64,000 nt of DNA from Beroe forskalii (lineage: Eukaryota > Ctenophora > Nuda > Beroida > Beroidae): contig WFMF01000161.1 of assembly GCA_011033025.1 (NCBI GenBank), positions 1 to 64,000 of the forward strand, written 5' to 3'. Of the stretch, positions 1 through 10,700 are shown piece by piece. Made by a program: the position numbers and the translations under genes. The notes below the pieces were generated by a model. That model ran no database searches, was not told the origin of the DNA, and saw only the letters and a list, made by a program, of their open reading frames with translations. The stretch's first letter is position 1. The number at the start of each line of letters is the position of its first letter.

Positions 1-356
1 TTCAATTATTGCTTACATGTTACAGGGAAACATTCAAACAGTAATAAGAATTTAATAACGGGGGTGGCAGTCAATCGGTTACAAAAAGCAATTAAAAAGT
101 CTTCAGGATAACTATTAGCGTATGTAATTCAATCACTTTCGATACGAAAGATTCAATAAATCTATTCCTTGATGCAAAATATGCATCGAAATTCGAAATC
201 TGCCTTTCTCGCTGGGTACAGTGTGTTCTGAAACAGACCTAAGAATTTCAGGAGTATCTATACCCCTGGCAATAGACGGGCATGTCATATTTGAATCCAT
301 TCAGCGCCCCTTCACCGCACACAACACTGAAGTAAGAGCCCCCTCGCCCTACTCAC

Positions 357-1749
357 TTGCTTTTGGTAAGGGACCTGGCCGACGAAACCTTGCGAGGCAT
401 ACTCATCCTGAGCAGTGTTAGGATCGAACACGGGGGGAGGGAAGGGCGCGGCCTGGTATCCCCTCGCTACCATGGTAACCCTCTCCTTCAGCGTAGTAGG
501 TGGTATCCTGGTAGCCTGGTCCCCCTGGGTACATCTCAGGAGGGTACTCGAATCCTGGTCCTCCAGCGAACTGTTCTGCGGCTCCAGCATTCTGCGAAGT
601 TAGGGGGTGCAAGGGGTGGGTTAGGAGGGGCAAGGGGTGGGTTAGGGGGGCCAAGGGGTGGTTAGAAGTGCAAGGGGTGGAGATTAGGAGGGGTCAATGA
701 GTGGAAAATAAGGGAGGAATGGGGTTTGAGGGAAAGCTTATTGTAACGCGCAATGATTTGCAGTAGCTCAAAGAGTGGCTAATAATGCAATTCTACTTAG
801 CGAACATTGAACTGTTATGGGGTCGGGGGGGGGGGGGAATTACCCGACATTTATTTGCAAAATATCATCAAAAGGTACTAGTATTACAGTAAACCATCTG
901 CCTTCCTAACAGATATCTAGCACCATTGAACTCAATGTCGTTTTTAATGGGGTTGGAGTGAGTTCCTGAAACGTGTACTAACAAAATGTGTCCGGGTTGT
1001 CACACATTTTAGCGTTATCCGTCCATGTACACATTATACATGGTATATACATTTGTATACATGGTATATATACATTGTATGCACGGTGTATACATTTATC
1101 ATGTGCATATAAACTTTGAAAATACTTACATGCCAAGCACTACTACTATATTGTTCCAAGGCTGCGTCGTTAACAGCGGACCTTTTAGGAAGGATGGTTA
1201 GAAAACAAAACATGTTCAATCATCACGAGGTGAGGATTTTGCTGAACTCTGCTATAACTGGGTTAGTTCCATACAGCTGATATGACACAAATCAGCGATT
1301 ATTATATTTGACAATGATAGAATTTATAAAGTGAATCTCCAGAAAACTGAAGTCTAAGCCCTCTAAACACGTAATAGGTTACCATTCGTTGGATTGTCCC
1401 TGGTTGGTGGGCATGGCATCCTCCATCTCCGCTTCATTCTCTACAGTGTCCTGGAAGCCTTCTTCTTCGGGTGGGGGAGGGGGAGGAGGGACCACAGCTT
1501 TCTCAGACTGCTGACGAGCCCATTCTGCTGCTTTAGCTGCCCAGTCAACTGATGGGGTGGGTTTGAGATACAGGGTATGCAGGCGACAGTGAATTTAAGG
1601 CAGTAAACACTCAACATGGGGATTTTAAATCGTATGCACCAAGCTGGTGCAAACTGGATCTTGTGATTGAGTTTTGGGTGGGATCTCATTGCTGACTCAC
1701 CTGGTCCAGCGGCCGCTGCCTCTGCATTAGGGTTCCAAGAGTTCCACAT
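357..1749 (-). CDS. PNISR-like splicing-associated protein, N-terminal part (runs off the left edge)
   Basis: Four exons join in phase on the minus strand: 1749-1701, 1548-1383, 1181-1130 and 591-357, each with GT donor and AG acceptor. The protein starts MWNSWNPNAEAAAAGP, then VDWAAKAAEWARQQ, a proline run, an acidic stretch, and a Gly/Pro/Tyr-rich segment (GGPGFEYPPEMYPGG). A start in MW followed by a (I/V)DWAA..A..W block near the N-terminus is what I recall of PNISR, an Arg/Ser-rich nuclear-speckle protein; the rest is low complexity, so the family call is moderate. Exon 4 needs a 1-nt shift at the C4 run 460-463 (plus strand) to pass from ..GYHGSEG to YQAAPFPPPVFDPNTAQ, both clearly coding. 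The last donor is GTGAGT next to 357; further exons must lie outside the window. The start is the first ATG of the exon. Confidence 0.55.
601..690. repeat. G-rich intronic minisatellite
   Basis: About four degenerate copies of a roughly 25-bp unit containing aaggggtgggttagg lie in the intron between exons 3 and 4 of the PNISR-like gene. The strand bias (G runs on +) could favour G-quadruplexes. It is not a telomeric repeat because the period is not 6. Confidence 0.75.
1023..1110. repeat. Alternating TA/TG palindromic repeat
   Basis: Several imperfect copies of tacatggtatatac and tgtatacat, partly self-complementary, lie in the last intron of the PNISR-like gene. No coding signal. Confidence 0.6.
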
Positions 1750-1762
1750 CACCGTCAGCCAA

Positions 1763-2435
1763 CCTGGGAGAAAGAGATTATATTAGAAATAAATAATTGA
1801 AGTCACTCATTTAAAAAATCATCAGATGTTAATTGTTACATCAGTTGTCAGCACAAGTCTCCAATGACCGACCTCACTATAAACAGCTATGGTTCACAAA
1901 ACGGCTTTTTTGGATCAGAATCGTAAAAAGATGTCGCTGTTAAAATACTCACTATTTCCTTTGAATTGTAGTAGATGTGATCAGCAAAAGAATTTAAACA
2001 TCAATTTATTCATCCTCAAATTTGATTGTATGAATTCAAGATAACCATTGTCTAGTTATTGAAATGTGGCACAAGCCACAAGATGAATGTGGCAAGACAG
2101 GCATGTACAGTTAAATATCAAATGGTATCGTTTATTTTGAAATGGAAAACAAAGTCAGTGTTATGAAGCCAGTCACAAACAACTTATCCAATCGATAAAT
2201 GAGAAATTACAGAATTATATTGAAATTTATCTTTGGGGCTAGAGCTAACCACGACCAATTTAATTTATTCATTTAAAAATATTCTAATTTAATAACAATT
2301 TTGAAATTCACATTATCACAAACAAATATACATAAAACTGTTTAAAAAATTTTCTCGTATATAAACTAATAATAGTAATTAATTCTAATAAATTATTCTA
2401 CCATGATGCATGAATTATTAAGTTATAAAGCTATT
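1763..2435. other. Intergenic, AT-rich, nothing recognised
   Basis: This lies between the start of the PNISR-like gene and the 3' end of AMDHD1. The AT-rich stretch 2210-2400 probably holds the 3' UTR of AMDHD1 (minus strand). I see no ORF, repeat family or RNA gene. Confidence 0.5.
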
Positions 2436-3707
2436 TTACCTAGTTCTTTGATGAGCAACCGTGCCCTTTATGATGACATGGGAAATAATTTCAGAAGCAT
2501 TCATTTGATAGATGATATGTTCCCAACAGGGTGCATCAAAAATTACCATGTTGCCATACTTTCCCTTTTCCAAAGACCCATGCATATCTGACTTTTTCAA
2601 GCTAGCAGCAGCATTCAAGGTAGCTGCAATCAAAGCTTCTTCCATTGACATTCTGAAAAGAATGCATGCCAAATTCATTGTTGTAAGCATTGAGACACAG
2701 TAAGCATTTGGGTTGAAGTCTGTTCCCAAAGCAACTATCACCCCATCTTCGAGAAGCTTTCTCACTGGAGGATGTTTAAGTTTTAGAATGTGGGCAGTGG
2801 TTGGAAGTATGACAGCAATACAGTCATTTTCAGCCATCTGTGTGATGCCATCATCTGATATTTCTTCCAAGTGACTGATAGCATGAGCTCCAACTGACAC
2901 ACCCATTTCAACTCCTCCAATATAATTCAATTCTTCAGCATGAAAATTGATAACCATGTCATTCCTTTTTCCCTCCAGTAATATTTTTCTAGAAGACTCA
3001 ACCTCAAATACACCTTTCTCACAGAAAACATCGATGTTATCAACATTGATTTCACCCTTTTTGATACAATTAACAACAGCAGGAATTTGCTTCTCTATAA
3101 CATCCTTCATGGCTTCCTGTTCGGAACTTCCTTTAGGAATTGAATGGGCACCACAGAATGTTGAAGATATTTCAATAGGTTGCAATGACTTGGCTTTCTC
3201 AATGACTCTCAGCATTTTAAGTTCTGTATCAGTTTCAAGGCCATATCCAGATTTAGACTCAACTAGTGTGGTCCCATTTTTCAACATAAGATGGAGGCGC
3301 TCTGCATAGGAGATGAGGAGATCATCTTCTGAGGCTGAGCATGTTTTCTCCACAGTGAACCCTATTCCTCCACCAGCTTTGTGTATTTCCATGTAGGAAG
3401 CACCTTTCAGTTTAAGGGCAAACTCATGAACTCTATCACCAGCCCAGACAGCATGAGTGTGAGCATCAACAAATCCAGGCACAACACATTTGTCTGATGC
3501 ATCAATAACAGTGTCAAACTCTGACTCAGGATATCTGCTTAGAATTTCACTATGTGGTCCAATATCAGCTATTATGCCATTGCTATCAACAACAACAGAT
3601 GCATCTGTGTGAACAATAAAATTTGAACTAATGTCACAACTTTTTAAAAACTTCTGTCTTTGAGAACAAACCCCAACCACCTGCTTTGCATTTTTTACTA
3701 GTAACAT
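2436..3707 (-). CDS. AMDHD1: Imidazolonepropionase (amidohydrolase domain containing 1)
   Basis: Hydrolyses 4-imidazolone-5-propanoate to N-formimino-L-glutamate, third step of histidine breakdown, in the cytosol. One exon encodes about 423 aa, the normal family length. Amidohydrolase landmarks are in order: metal site DAHTHAVWAGDR (residues 81-92), MEIHKAGGGIGFTVE, KSGYGLETDTELKMLRVIE, CGAHSIPKG, NFHAEE, ISHLEE and ALGTDFNPNAYC with the late metal-ligand Asp; all expected His/Asp ligands are present. The reading frame opens 16 codons upstream (3755), but MLLVKNAKQVV aligns with the usual family start, so I take 3707. No in-frame break. An intronless form among multi-exon neighbours is notable and could mean an old retrocopy or intron loss; the intact catalytic residues argue for function. 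Confidence 0.96.
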   Translation of the reverse strand: MLLVKNAKQVVGVCSQRQKFLKSCDISSNFIVHTDASVVVDSNGIIADIGPHSEILSRYPESEFDTVIDASDKCVVPGFVDAHTHAVWAGDRVHEFALKLKGASYMEIHKAGGGIGFTVEKTCSASEDDLLISYAERLHLMLKNGTTLVESKSGYGLETDTELKMLRVIEKAKSLQPIEISSTFCGAHSIPKGSSEQEAMKDVIEKQIPAVVNCIKKGEINVDNIDVFCEKGVFEVESSRKILLEGKRNDMVINFHAEELNYIGGVEMGVSVGAHAISHLEEISDDGITQMAENDCIAVILPTTAHILKLKHPPVRKLLEDGVIVALGTDFNPNAYCVSMLTTMNLACILFRMSMEEALIAATLNAAASLKKSDMHGSLEKGKYGNMVIFDAPCWEHIIYQMNASEIISHVIIKGTVAHQRTR

Positions 3708-3775
3708 ATGCTCTAGCTTCTGGATCGGACTTCTAATTAAGAACAGGAAGACCATAAGTCATTAAAAAGTATCAA

Positions 3776-4422
3776 TGTTCGTGGATTTTTCAAAATAAAA
3801 TAAAACAAAAAGGAATTGGCATGAGGGGAGGTACATTACCACAAGGGAAGGTAATGTTATAACAGTTTCAACTCAATAATATATAGGACTATCTTACTCT
3901 ACTATATTAACTTTATATTAAATTCATAACATGGACCTATGACCATATCCTTCCCCTTATCAGATAACTTCAAAATACCTTGCCATAGAAAACACGAATT
4001 AGATATCTATGCCACAAGAATGATAAACAACAATATGAATGGTTAAGACCAGCAAAATGATAAACAACATAATGTTTAAAATTGAAACATGAAAAAGTGT
4101 TAGATTATACTTCTAAGTGTTAGATTATACTTCTAAAAATAGAATAGCAATGACTTTTTTATTCAGCCATTGACATTATATTATTTGATCATGAAATGAA
4201 ACAAAAATAAACCTCACCCACTGTATTAATTGGCACCGACATTGTCTGACGCGCGCGAGGGGGTCAGGCAACGCCTGACAACACCGACATAGGTGTGTGT
4301 ACGCGCGCCGCGCAACGCAAACAGGGATATACGTGTTTAGCAAGCGCGACGCGTAAAAAATCATACAGTATGCCTATATTATAATGATCATTTGTATATC
4401 GATGCGCGATGATAGTTGACTG
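3776..4422. other. Intergenic with short direct repeat and CpG-rich patch
   Basis: Upstream of AMDHD1, probably containing its promoter near 3760-3850. An 18-bp direct repeat (gtgttagattatacttct) occurs twice at 4098-4133. A CpG-rich patch at 4236-4350 (gcgcgcgag, gcgcgccgcgc) is out of character with the AT-rich surroundings. No gene seen. Confidence 0.5.
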
Positions 4423-4545
4423 CAGACGATGTCTGACATGACCCGCTGATGCAAGCCGCGCGTCGCTTGGAAATGGTTAATTAATTAATAAACTATTTCC
4501 AAGCGACGCGCGGCTTGCATCAGCAGGTCATGTCAGACATCGTCT
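4423..4545. repeat. Near-perfect 123-bp palindrome, hairpin 1
   Basis: Left arm cagacgatgtctgacatgac and its reverse complement close a stem of about 54 bp around an AT-rich loop (aattaattaataa). Only two or so mismatches are visible in the arms (c/t near 4444, g/a near the loop). It abuts a second, unrelated palindrome. A MITE or small-RNA hairpin is possible. Confidence 0.9.
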
Positions 4546-4681
4546 GTTACCAAAAGCAAAAAATGTGTTTCATGCCTCAATTTCAGCCGTCCGCGTCGCG
4601 CGTTTAAGGCCATCGTTAACGATGGCCTTAAACGAGCGACGGCTGAAATTGAGGCATGAAACACATTTTTGCTTTTGATAA
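4544..4681. repeat. Near-perfect 138-bp palindrome, hairpin 2
   Basis: The arms gttaccaaaagcaaaaaatg and catttttgcttttgataac pair, continue through tttcatgcctcaatttcagc, and meet at the central palindrome ggccatcgttaacgatggcc. A few bases differ at cgcgtcgcgcg against cgagc. The stem is about 60 bp with almost no loop. Confidence 0.9.
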
Positions 4682-6248
4682 CAAAATTTATATAATTTTG
4701 GTTTTCATATCCAATAATAGCTTAATATGCAATTATGCAATGCAATTATTTATTGCAATTGTTGGCTGTTTAAGACATAAGACAACGCCCGCGCCGCGCG
4801 CTGATCTCACATATCACCTTGTGTCTGCGGGTCACATAGATTGCTCGTAGGAATAGGATGTTACCCTACCCTCGCGCGCGCGGCGCGACGTTCCACATTT
4901 ATTGGACGTCACTTTGCGCCTTCGGCAACGTTCGTCGAATAGATTGCATATTATTCGTATTCATCAAATATTTTTGTTTGCTAATCTTAATCTTAATCAC
5001 AGCTCATTGGTAAAATTTAGCGATATTTCATATTTTATCTATGAAATAAATTGTGACGGTAATTGAAAACTTGATATTTAATTTTTATATTCATCCATTC
5101 TGCCTTGTTGTGACCTTATGACCGACATTGATTTTATGCATTGCATGGGATTGTTTCTTTTGAATTTTTTAACCACTTGGTTCATTTGTATTGATCAGGA
5201 CTATAATGATAAATTTTCTTGCACTTTTTAATTTAAATTATATTGATGATGTTTTGTCCATCGTGATCAACTGAATAATAAAACAACAGAATTCTAAGAA
5301 GTTTGAAGTGATTGATCATTGATGCAGTGAAACTCAATTCTCAAAAATGTTATAGTATTATAGACCAGTATCCATGCTTAAACCATATGATACTAGGTCC
5401 CTTGGACTTCAATTGCAAAAGCTCAAAGTTATTCATAAGCTCAGTTATTTAACACCCTCCCTGTTAAAGGAAATTTGAAAATTTTGAAAAATATACAAAT
5501 AAATCAAAAGAAAATTCATATCTTTCGTTGGAATTTTACAGTTATCAGGCAGAAATGCGAAAGCTTTTACAACAGTTTTCCCAGAATCTTGCTCTTTTTG
5601 TCAGGTTTATGTTGATGATGACCTTTATCAGCAAACCATTGAGTCCCGACATTCTCACAGCTTTCTTATTGCAAACCACTTGATTCAAATTCACCCCCCC
5701 CCCTCTTATTTGAAAGCCCCCCGTTTTACGACATTTTTGAAAATCTTGTACTGGGGGACAGTTATTACAGCCCCCCGTCTATTTGAGACTGAAGAGTAAG
5801 TGCTTTCTCAGACTACAATTATAATAGTTCATTCTCTCTGGGGATTTTTCTCTTTCAGGTTAATATTTGTGGTAGAAAATGAGTGCATTGTAGCAGATCA
5901 CTGCCTGGTCCTAAGGACCAGGGCAAAATTCAAAAAGAAAGATCATTAAAACCTATGCTAGACCAAATACTATTAAAAATTAGCTGGTGTCTTTTTTTCA
6001 GGGGGGGGGGGGTGGGAGGGGTAAAAGATACCTTCAGTAGAGCAAATTTTTGATTTGGTTGCAGTACTGTTTTGGTGCTAACAAAACAGTGGCACCAGTG
6101 GGATTGGGGTCTCCAAACCCAGCACAAAAGTTGACCCATTCGGTGCAAATTTTGGGCCAATTTTGAGATATCCAAATCATTAGACCTGAACCCCCTTAAA
6201 TCCGCTTACTTATAGTTCATATGAACATGCTTTTAAATGTTTCTGCAG
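4682..6248. other. Intergenic with CpG-rich island and homopolymer tracts
   Basis: CpG-rich sequence spans 4786-4935 (cgcgcgcgcggcgcgacg). A C run at 5693-5703 is followed by agccccccgttttacgac and, at 5779, agccccccgtctatttgag; these look like remnants of a C-rich-ended MITE. A G12 run lies at 6001-6012. The rest is AT-rich without convincing coding potential. Confidence 0.4.
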
Positions 6249-7489
6249 TCATTTGTTAGGTCCTTTTGATACATCACTCTTTGAAGAATCAGAATGGATA
6301 ATAAATTCTTTTGAGAGTATTTTCCTTTTCCGCTTTCTCCTTTTACGGAGGGCACATACAATGCAAATCATGATTGATGAAGTCACAAACATCCATGTCG
6401 ATAGTATTATGAATATCCAAACTTTCCATGCAGGCCAATAGTTGCCCACTCCTGAAAATGTACATGTGTATTTAGATACCAATTATGTGTCTTCAGACAT
6501 TGATAATATCTAGAAGTACAAATAAAGGAAATCCATGGCAATTCATAAATTTTTATTAAGGGGAAAAACTATGATATTCTAACCAAGCCATTATAATCAG
6601 TTATAGCACTATTTAGCTATTTGATATTAAAATTGGTCATTGCTAAAGGGAAAATGAATATATTTCTATCATAGATTAAAAGTATTTATTAAGAGAAGAA
6701 TTTGAAGTTGAACTACAAATAAGATTACCTGGCCGACCAATAACTCTATAATATACTTCAACATATTGCTTTATTTCAGTCCCTCGATCATTAACATATA
6801 CAACCCCTTTTTTGAAAACACCACTGCTATAAAGTTCTTTCAAGGTGTCATGAAAACCACAGGTTGCAAATGTAGCATTGTCTTTGCTGTCAACAGTAGC
6901 AAATGGATCTAGTAATAAATCCCATGACACTGTATTTGCAAATGTGTATTCTCTATCAATAAGAAGTGTTGTTACATCCCTACAGCTTGATACAAAGGTT
7001 CTTGGTGATGCTTGTAGCAAATGGGTTGACCATTCACCACCTCTTATTTCATAGTATATCTCTGTAAATCCAAGTTTATCCCCTTCTCGATTAAACATGG
7101 AAAGCATGACTTGAATTCTATAAAAATCTTGTATATCTGTCACATTGAATCCATCAATTGGCTCAAATTTGACTTGGAATATGTGCTTGATGGGATCAAA
7201 CAGAAAGGCTCTTGATTTTACTGACTGGTCACCTTCTGGTACCTCAATGTAGTTCCAGCCTGTATAGTAAATAGACGAAATATTAGATAATAATATGCTT
7301 TATATCAGTGTAAAGTAATTTCATCTAACCTTGCAAATGAGAAGTAAAAATAAAATTAATATCATATTCGATGTACAATTTCTGATATACTCTTACATAA
7401 TCTTATTATATTATTATTGATCGCTCACCTTTGCATTGAGTTAATAATACAGCAATAGTTATCAAAAACATTTGATACACTGCTATCAT
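6249..7489 (-). CDS. Type I single-pass membrane protein, unknown family
   Basis: Three exons join in phase: 7489-7429, 7259-6729 and 6451-6249 (795 nt, 264 aa), all GT-AG. Exon 1 is a signal peptide (MIAVYQMFLITIAVLLTQC). Exon 2 is an extracellular region of about 177 aa with two possible N-glycosylation sites (NVT, NAT) and a pair of cysteines. Exon 3 gives one transmembrane helix (VWIFIILSTWMFVTSSIMIC) followed by a strongly basic stop-transfer run (RKRRKRKRK) and a short Ser-rich cytoplasmic tail. I recognise no family. It is divergent from CHAF1B with 230 bp between start codons. Exon phases and a signal peptide at one end with a TM segment at the other make the model convincing. Confidence 0.85.
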
Positions 7490-7719
7490 CTACTTGATAC
7501 TCATATTTCCATCGATCACCATTGAACCTGGTTGTGATCAATAACAACATGCATAATTGAATGGCAGATATCACTGTTAAAGAGAAACAGAAAATCATTG
7601 TTTCTTGGGATAAAACTCTATTTGAAAAAAAGAATCTTCAAGAATCTTATAAGGCCTTTCTTTGCAATCACTGTTTATAAACCTATGTATTGTACTAATT
7701 TTACTTCCCAGTTCTAGGT
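7490..7719. promoter_or_regulatory. Candidate shared divergent promoter
   Basis: The start codons of the membrane-protein gene (- strand, 7489) and CHAF1B (+ strand, 7720) lie head to head 230 bp apart, with nothing else between them. AT-rich with no TATA box I would call. Inferred from gene geometry only. Confidence 0.55.
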
Positions 7720-10700
7720 ATGAAAGTTACCATTCCGGAAATAGCATGGCACAACCGAGACCCAGTGTTCAGTGCAGACTTTAGTCATGAAGATGGTGCC
7801 CAGTGGAGAATGGCTACCTCAGGAGCCGATTCTGATGTCAAGGTACCCTGTGCTGAGTGTTATTTAGATCAGATTCTCTATTCACACTTTTATCATGAAG
7901 TGAATTGATTTCCTCATTATGCACAAGCCTTGGTATGTTCTGAAAATTGAATAATTGACTATTGAGATATGATTGTGGTAAATTTCATTGGCTCCCATCT
8001 AAGTAAAAATAAATCAAGATAAGAGATATTTGCTGAGTATCATATTACAATATTATTTCTGTTTATACTTCAGATGTGGAGGGTTGTCCCACATCGGGAT
8101 GGAAAAGATGCTGATATTTCTTTCCTTGCCAATCTCAGACGCCATTCAAACACTGTCAATTGTGTCCGGTTCTCCCCTAATGGTTTGTAGTTAGTTCACC
8201 GAACTGCCTTCTACTTCAGGAGGTTTAGGGGAATTAGAATAGTAAAATGGCAGGTTTCGCGGAAAAATAGTAAATTATGCTTTATTATAGGCACTTTGAA
8301 ATTCAAAGGAAATTTTGTCACAAAAATCATATGGCCTGTTATTTCTCAACTTCTGGATTTTCAGGTCTACTGTTGGCTTCAGGAGGAGATGATGAGTGTC
8401 AATGATTTTTATTGATGTCTTTATTCTTTCATTGATAAAGTGATAACAATAGTTCAGACTGATCTGAATGAAAAGTGCTCACGTATTTTTATATGCTTTT
8501 AAGACTTAATTTATAAATAATTAATTAATTTCTGAAATAGAAGGAGGATATTATGTATTTAACTTTATCAATCTTCTAATATGTAACAGATGGGGCGATG
8601 TTTCTGTGGCATGAAAGAGAAGATAAAGAATCATCAGGTAACATCCTTGACGAGGACAGTGAACAGAACAAAGAACATTGGGTCGCCTACAAGATGCTAA
8701 GGTAAGGATACTCAGGGGGCAATATTTTCTTCAGCTAAGGTATGGCATCATTTGACATCATTCCAGCCTTCAGTTGAGAAGTATTTGATATGGCGGAGTT
8801 TCTTGAAAATGAAGAGCTATCAGTATCTATCATGAAAGGTGGGAAATTGATCCCGAAGTAGATAATCTTGCTTAACTATAACAGATTTCTAGATACGTAT
8901 TTCTAGATACGTATTTCTAGATACGTATTTCTATTTACGGGTCCCAACTCTAAAGGTCGCGGCTGTGATGCATCGACCGATTAAGATAGCATGAAGTTGT
9001 CAACCATCGAATTTAAAAGCGTTTCTTTTGGTCAGCCGTTGCAGAACACGACTTCAGTTCATAATCGGAACATCATGACAGCCGAAGATGGGCAAATTTT
9101 AGAATTTGTCCATTTCTAGCCCTCATCAATTCCTTTTCGTAAAAAGTGATTGGAGAGAAAAATTAGGTTGCCCCCGGCCCCTCTATATTATATTAGTGAA
9201 GTGAATAATAAGAAAGGGGTTGAATGTTGATAGTTGCGGTTGCCTTTTGAGAGGTTTTGTAACTAGTTTTTAGACCATATATGCACCGAGCGCGAAGCGC
9301 GAGGGCATATTTATTAAATTCTACGCTATAAAAAATTTAAAAGGTTTGCATTTGCGAGTTACAAAACCGAAATATGCAACGACAATACGTCTTGTAGGTA
9401 TATTTCGTAATTATGTGTAATTCAAGCAAGAATTTTATGGGAATATGTAGTGTTATCGGCTTGTATATTTGAGCTATTGTAATAAGAGCAGCTACTGAAT
9501 CCTTCAGTGTGAAATCTGCGGTCTGTCACCCCAGTGTTCATTTTTAACACCTCTCCCTGCGTATACGTTTGAAGAACACTGGGAGCAATGCCAAAATGGT
9601 TTCATTATCAACTGTAGTTCCACTTTTTTGGCACTGTAGTTCCACTTTTTCAAAAGTGTAACTGTTTTAGCGTGCATAACGGGTATAAAGGAGCACTGCG
9701 TAAACCTCCTTAGAAGTTGCATAATAGTTTTTAGACCATCTTTACATGAACTACGAATTTATCAAATTCTACGCTATAAAAATACAAAAAAAGAGTTGTA
9801 TTAAAATTACAAACGCAAAATCAACACTCACAACCTGACATCTCATTCCGTGATGTATAAGACCGGTATTTTCTTTCTCAAGCTAATTGCCCGTATTATT
9901 TCAACATTCTATTTTATTCGGCGAATGATCACACTATGATTGACGCAGGCAATGTTAGAAAACCAAAGAGACTGCATAATGCAATCAAATTTGAGGTGAA
10001 AATCTAATTTGCTGATCTGGAATGTATTTGAATGTAATCAGTTGGAATTATACTTGCTTTACGCAATCTATCCTTCACTGCTAATTCATTGGCGTCTTTA
10101 CCCGATAATCGGTATGTTGGGAAGGTAATCGTATGGTTTTTGCTCTGGTTTGTAGATAAAAATAATCGGTAACTAGATATAATGTTAACTGATAACTGAA
10201 GCCCCAAACGCACACTGGTATCTGAAATTCTCATGTTTGCAGGGGTCACATTGAGGACGTTATGGATCTATCTTGGTCCCCTGACGGCAAAATGATAGTA
10301 TCGGGATCTATTGACAACAGTGCAATCGTATGGGAAGTGAAAACTGGTGAGTTAAACATTCTAACATTTCAATGATAACATGAACCTTGGTGTAGTTAAG
10401 TAAATGTGGCCTTGGGTGTGGTTCCGATGCTAGGAAATAGGATATTAAGAGGGGTGTGGAAGTTACACTATTAATTCTCTTAATTAATTCTCTAAATTCT
10501 CAGGCAAAGAAGTTGCACTTGCTAAAAGAGCACTCTCACTACGTTCAGGGAGTCACTTGGGACCCTCTCGGGGAGTTCATAGCATCGCTATCCAGCGATA
10601 GGTGGGTGTTGGTCATGTGATACATATACTGTGCTCTGATTGGTGGTTGTTGGTCACGTGATAAATGTGCAGTGCTCTGATTGGTGTTTGTTCGTCATGT

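Noticed and set aside
601-690. Internal telomeric repeat (ggttaggg words)
   Set aside because: The period is about 25 bp and the ttaggg word is not tandem.
10243-10601. Alternative CHAF1B exon 5 donor after TGGGAA (GTGAAA) to avoid the frameshift
   Set aside because: It would keep the frame but replace the conserved [12 protein letters not shown] segment by AKKLHLLK, which fits the WD repeat worse than a 1-nt homopolymer error.
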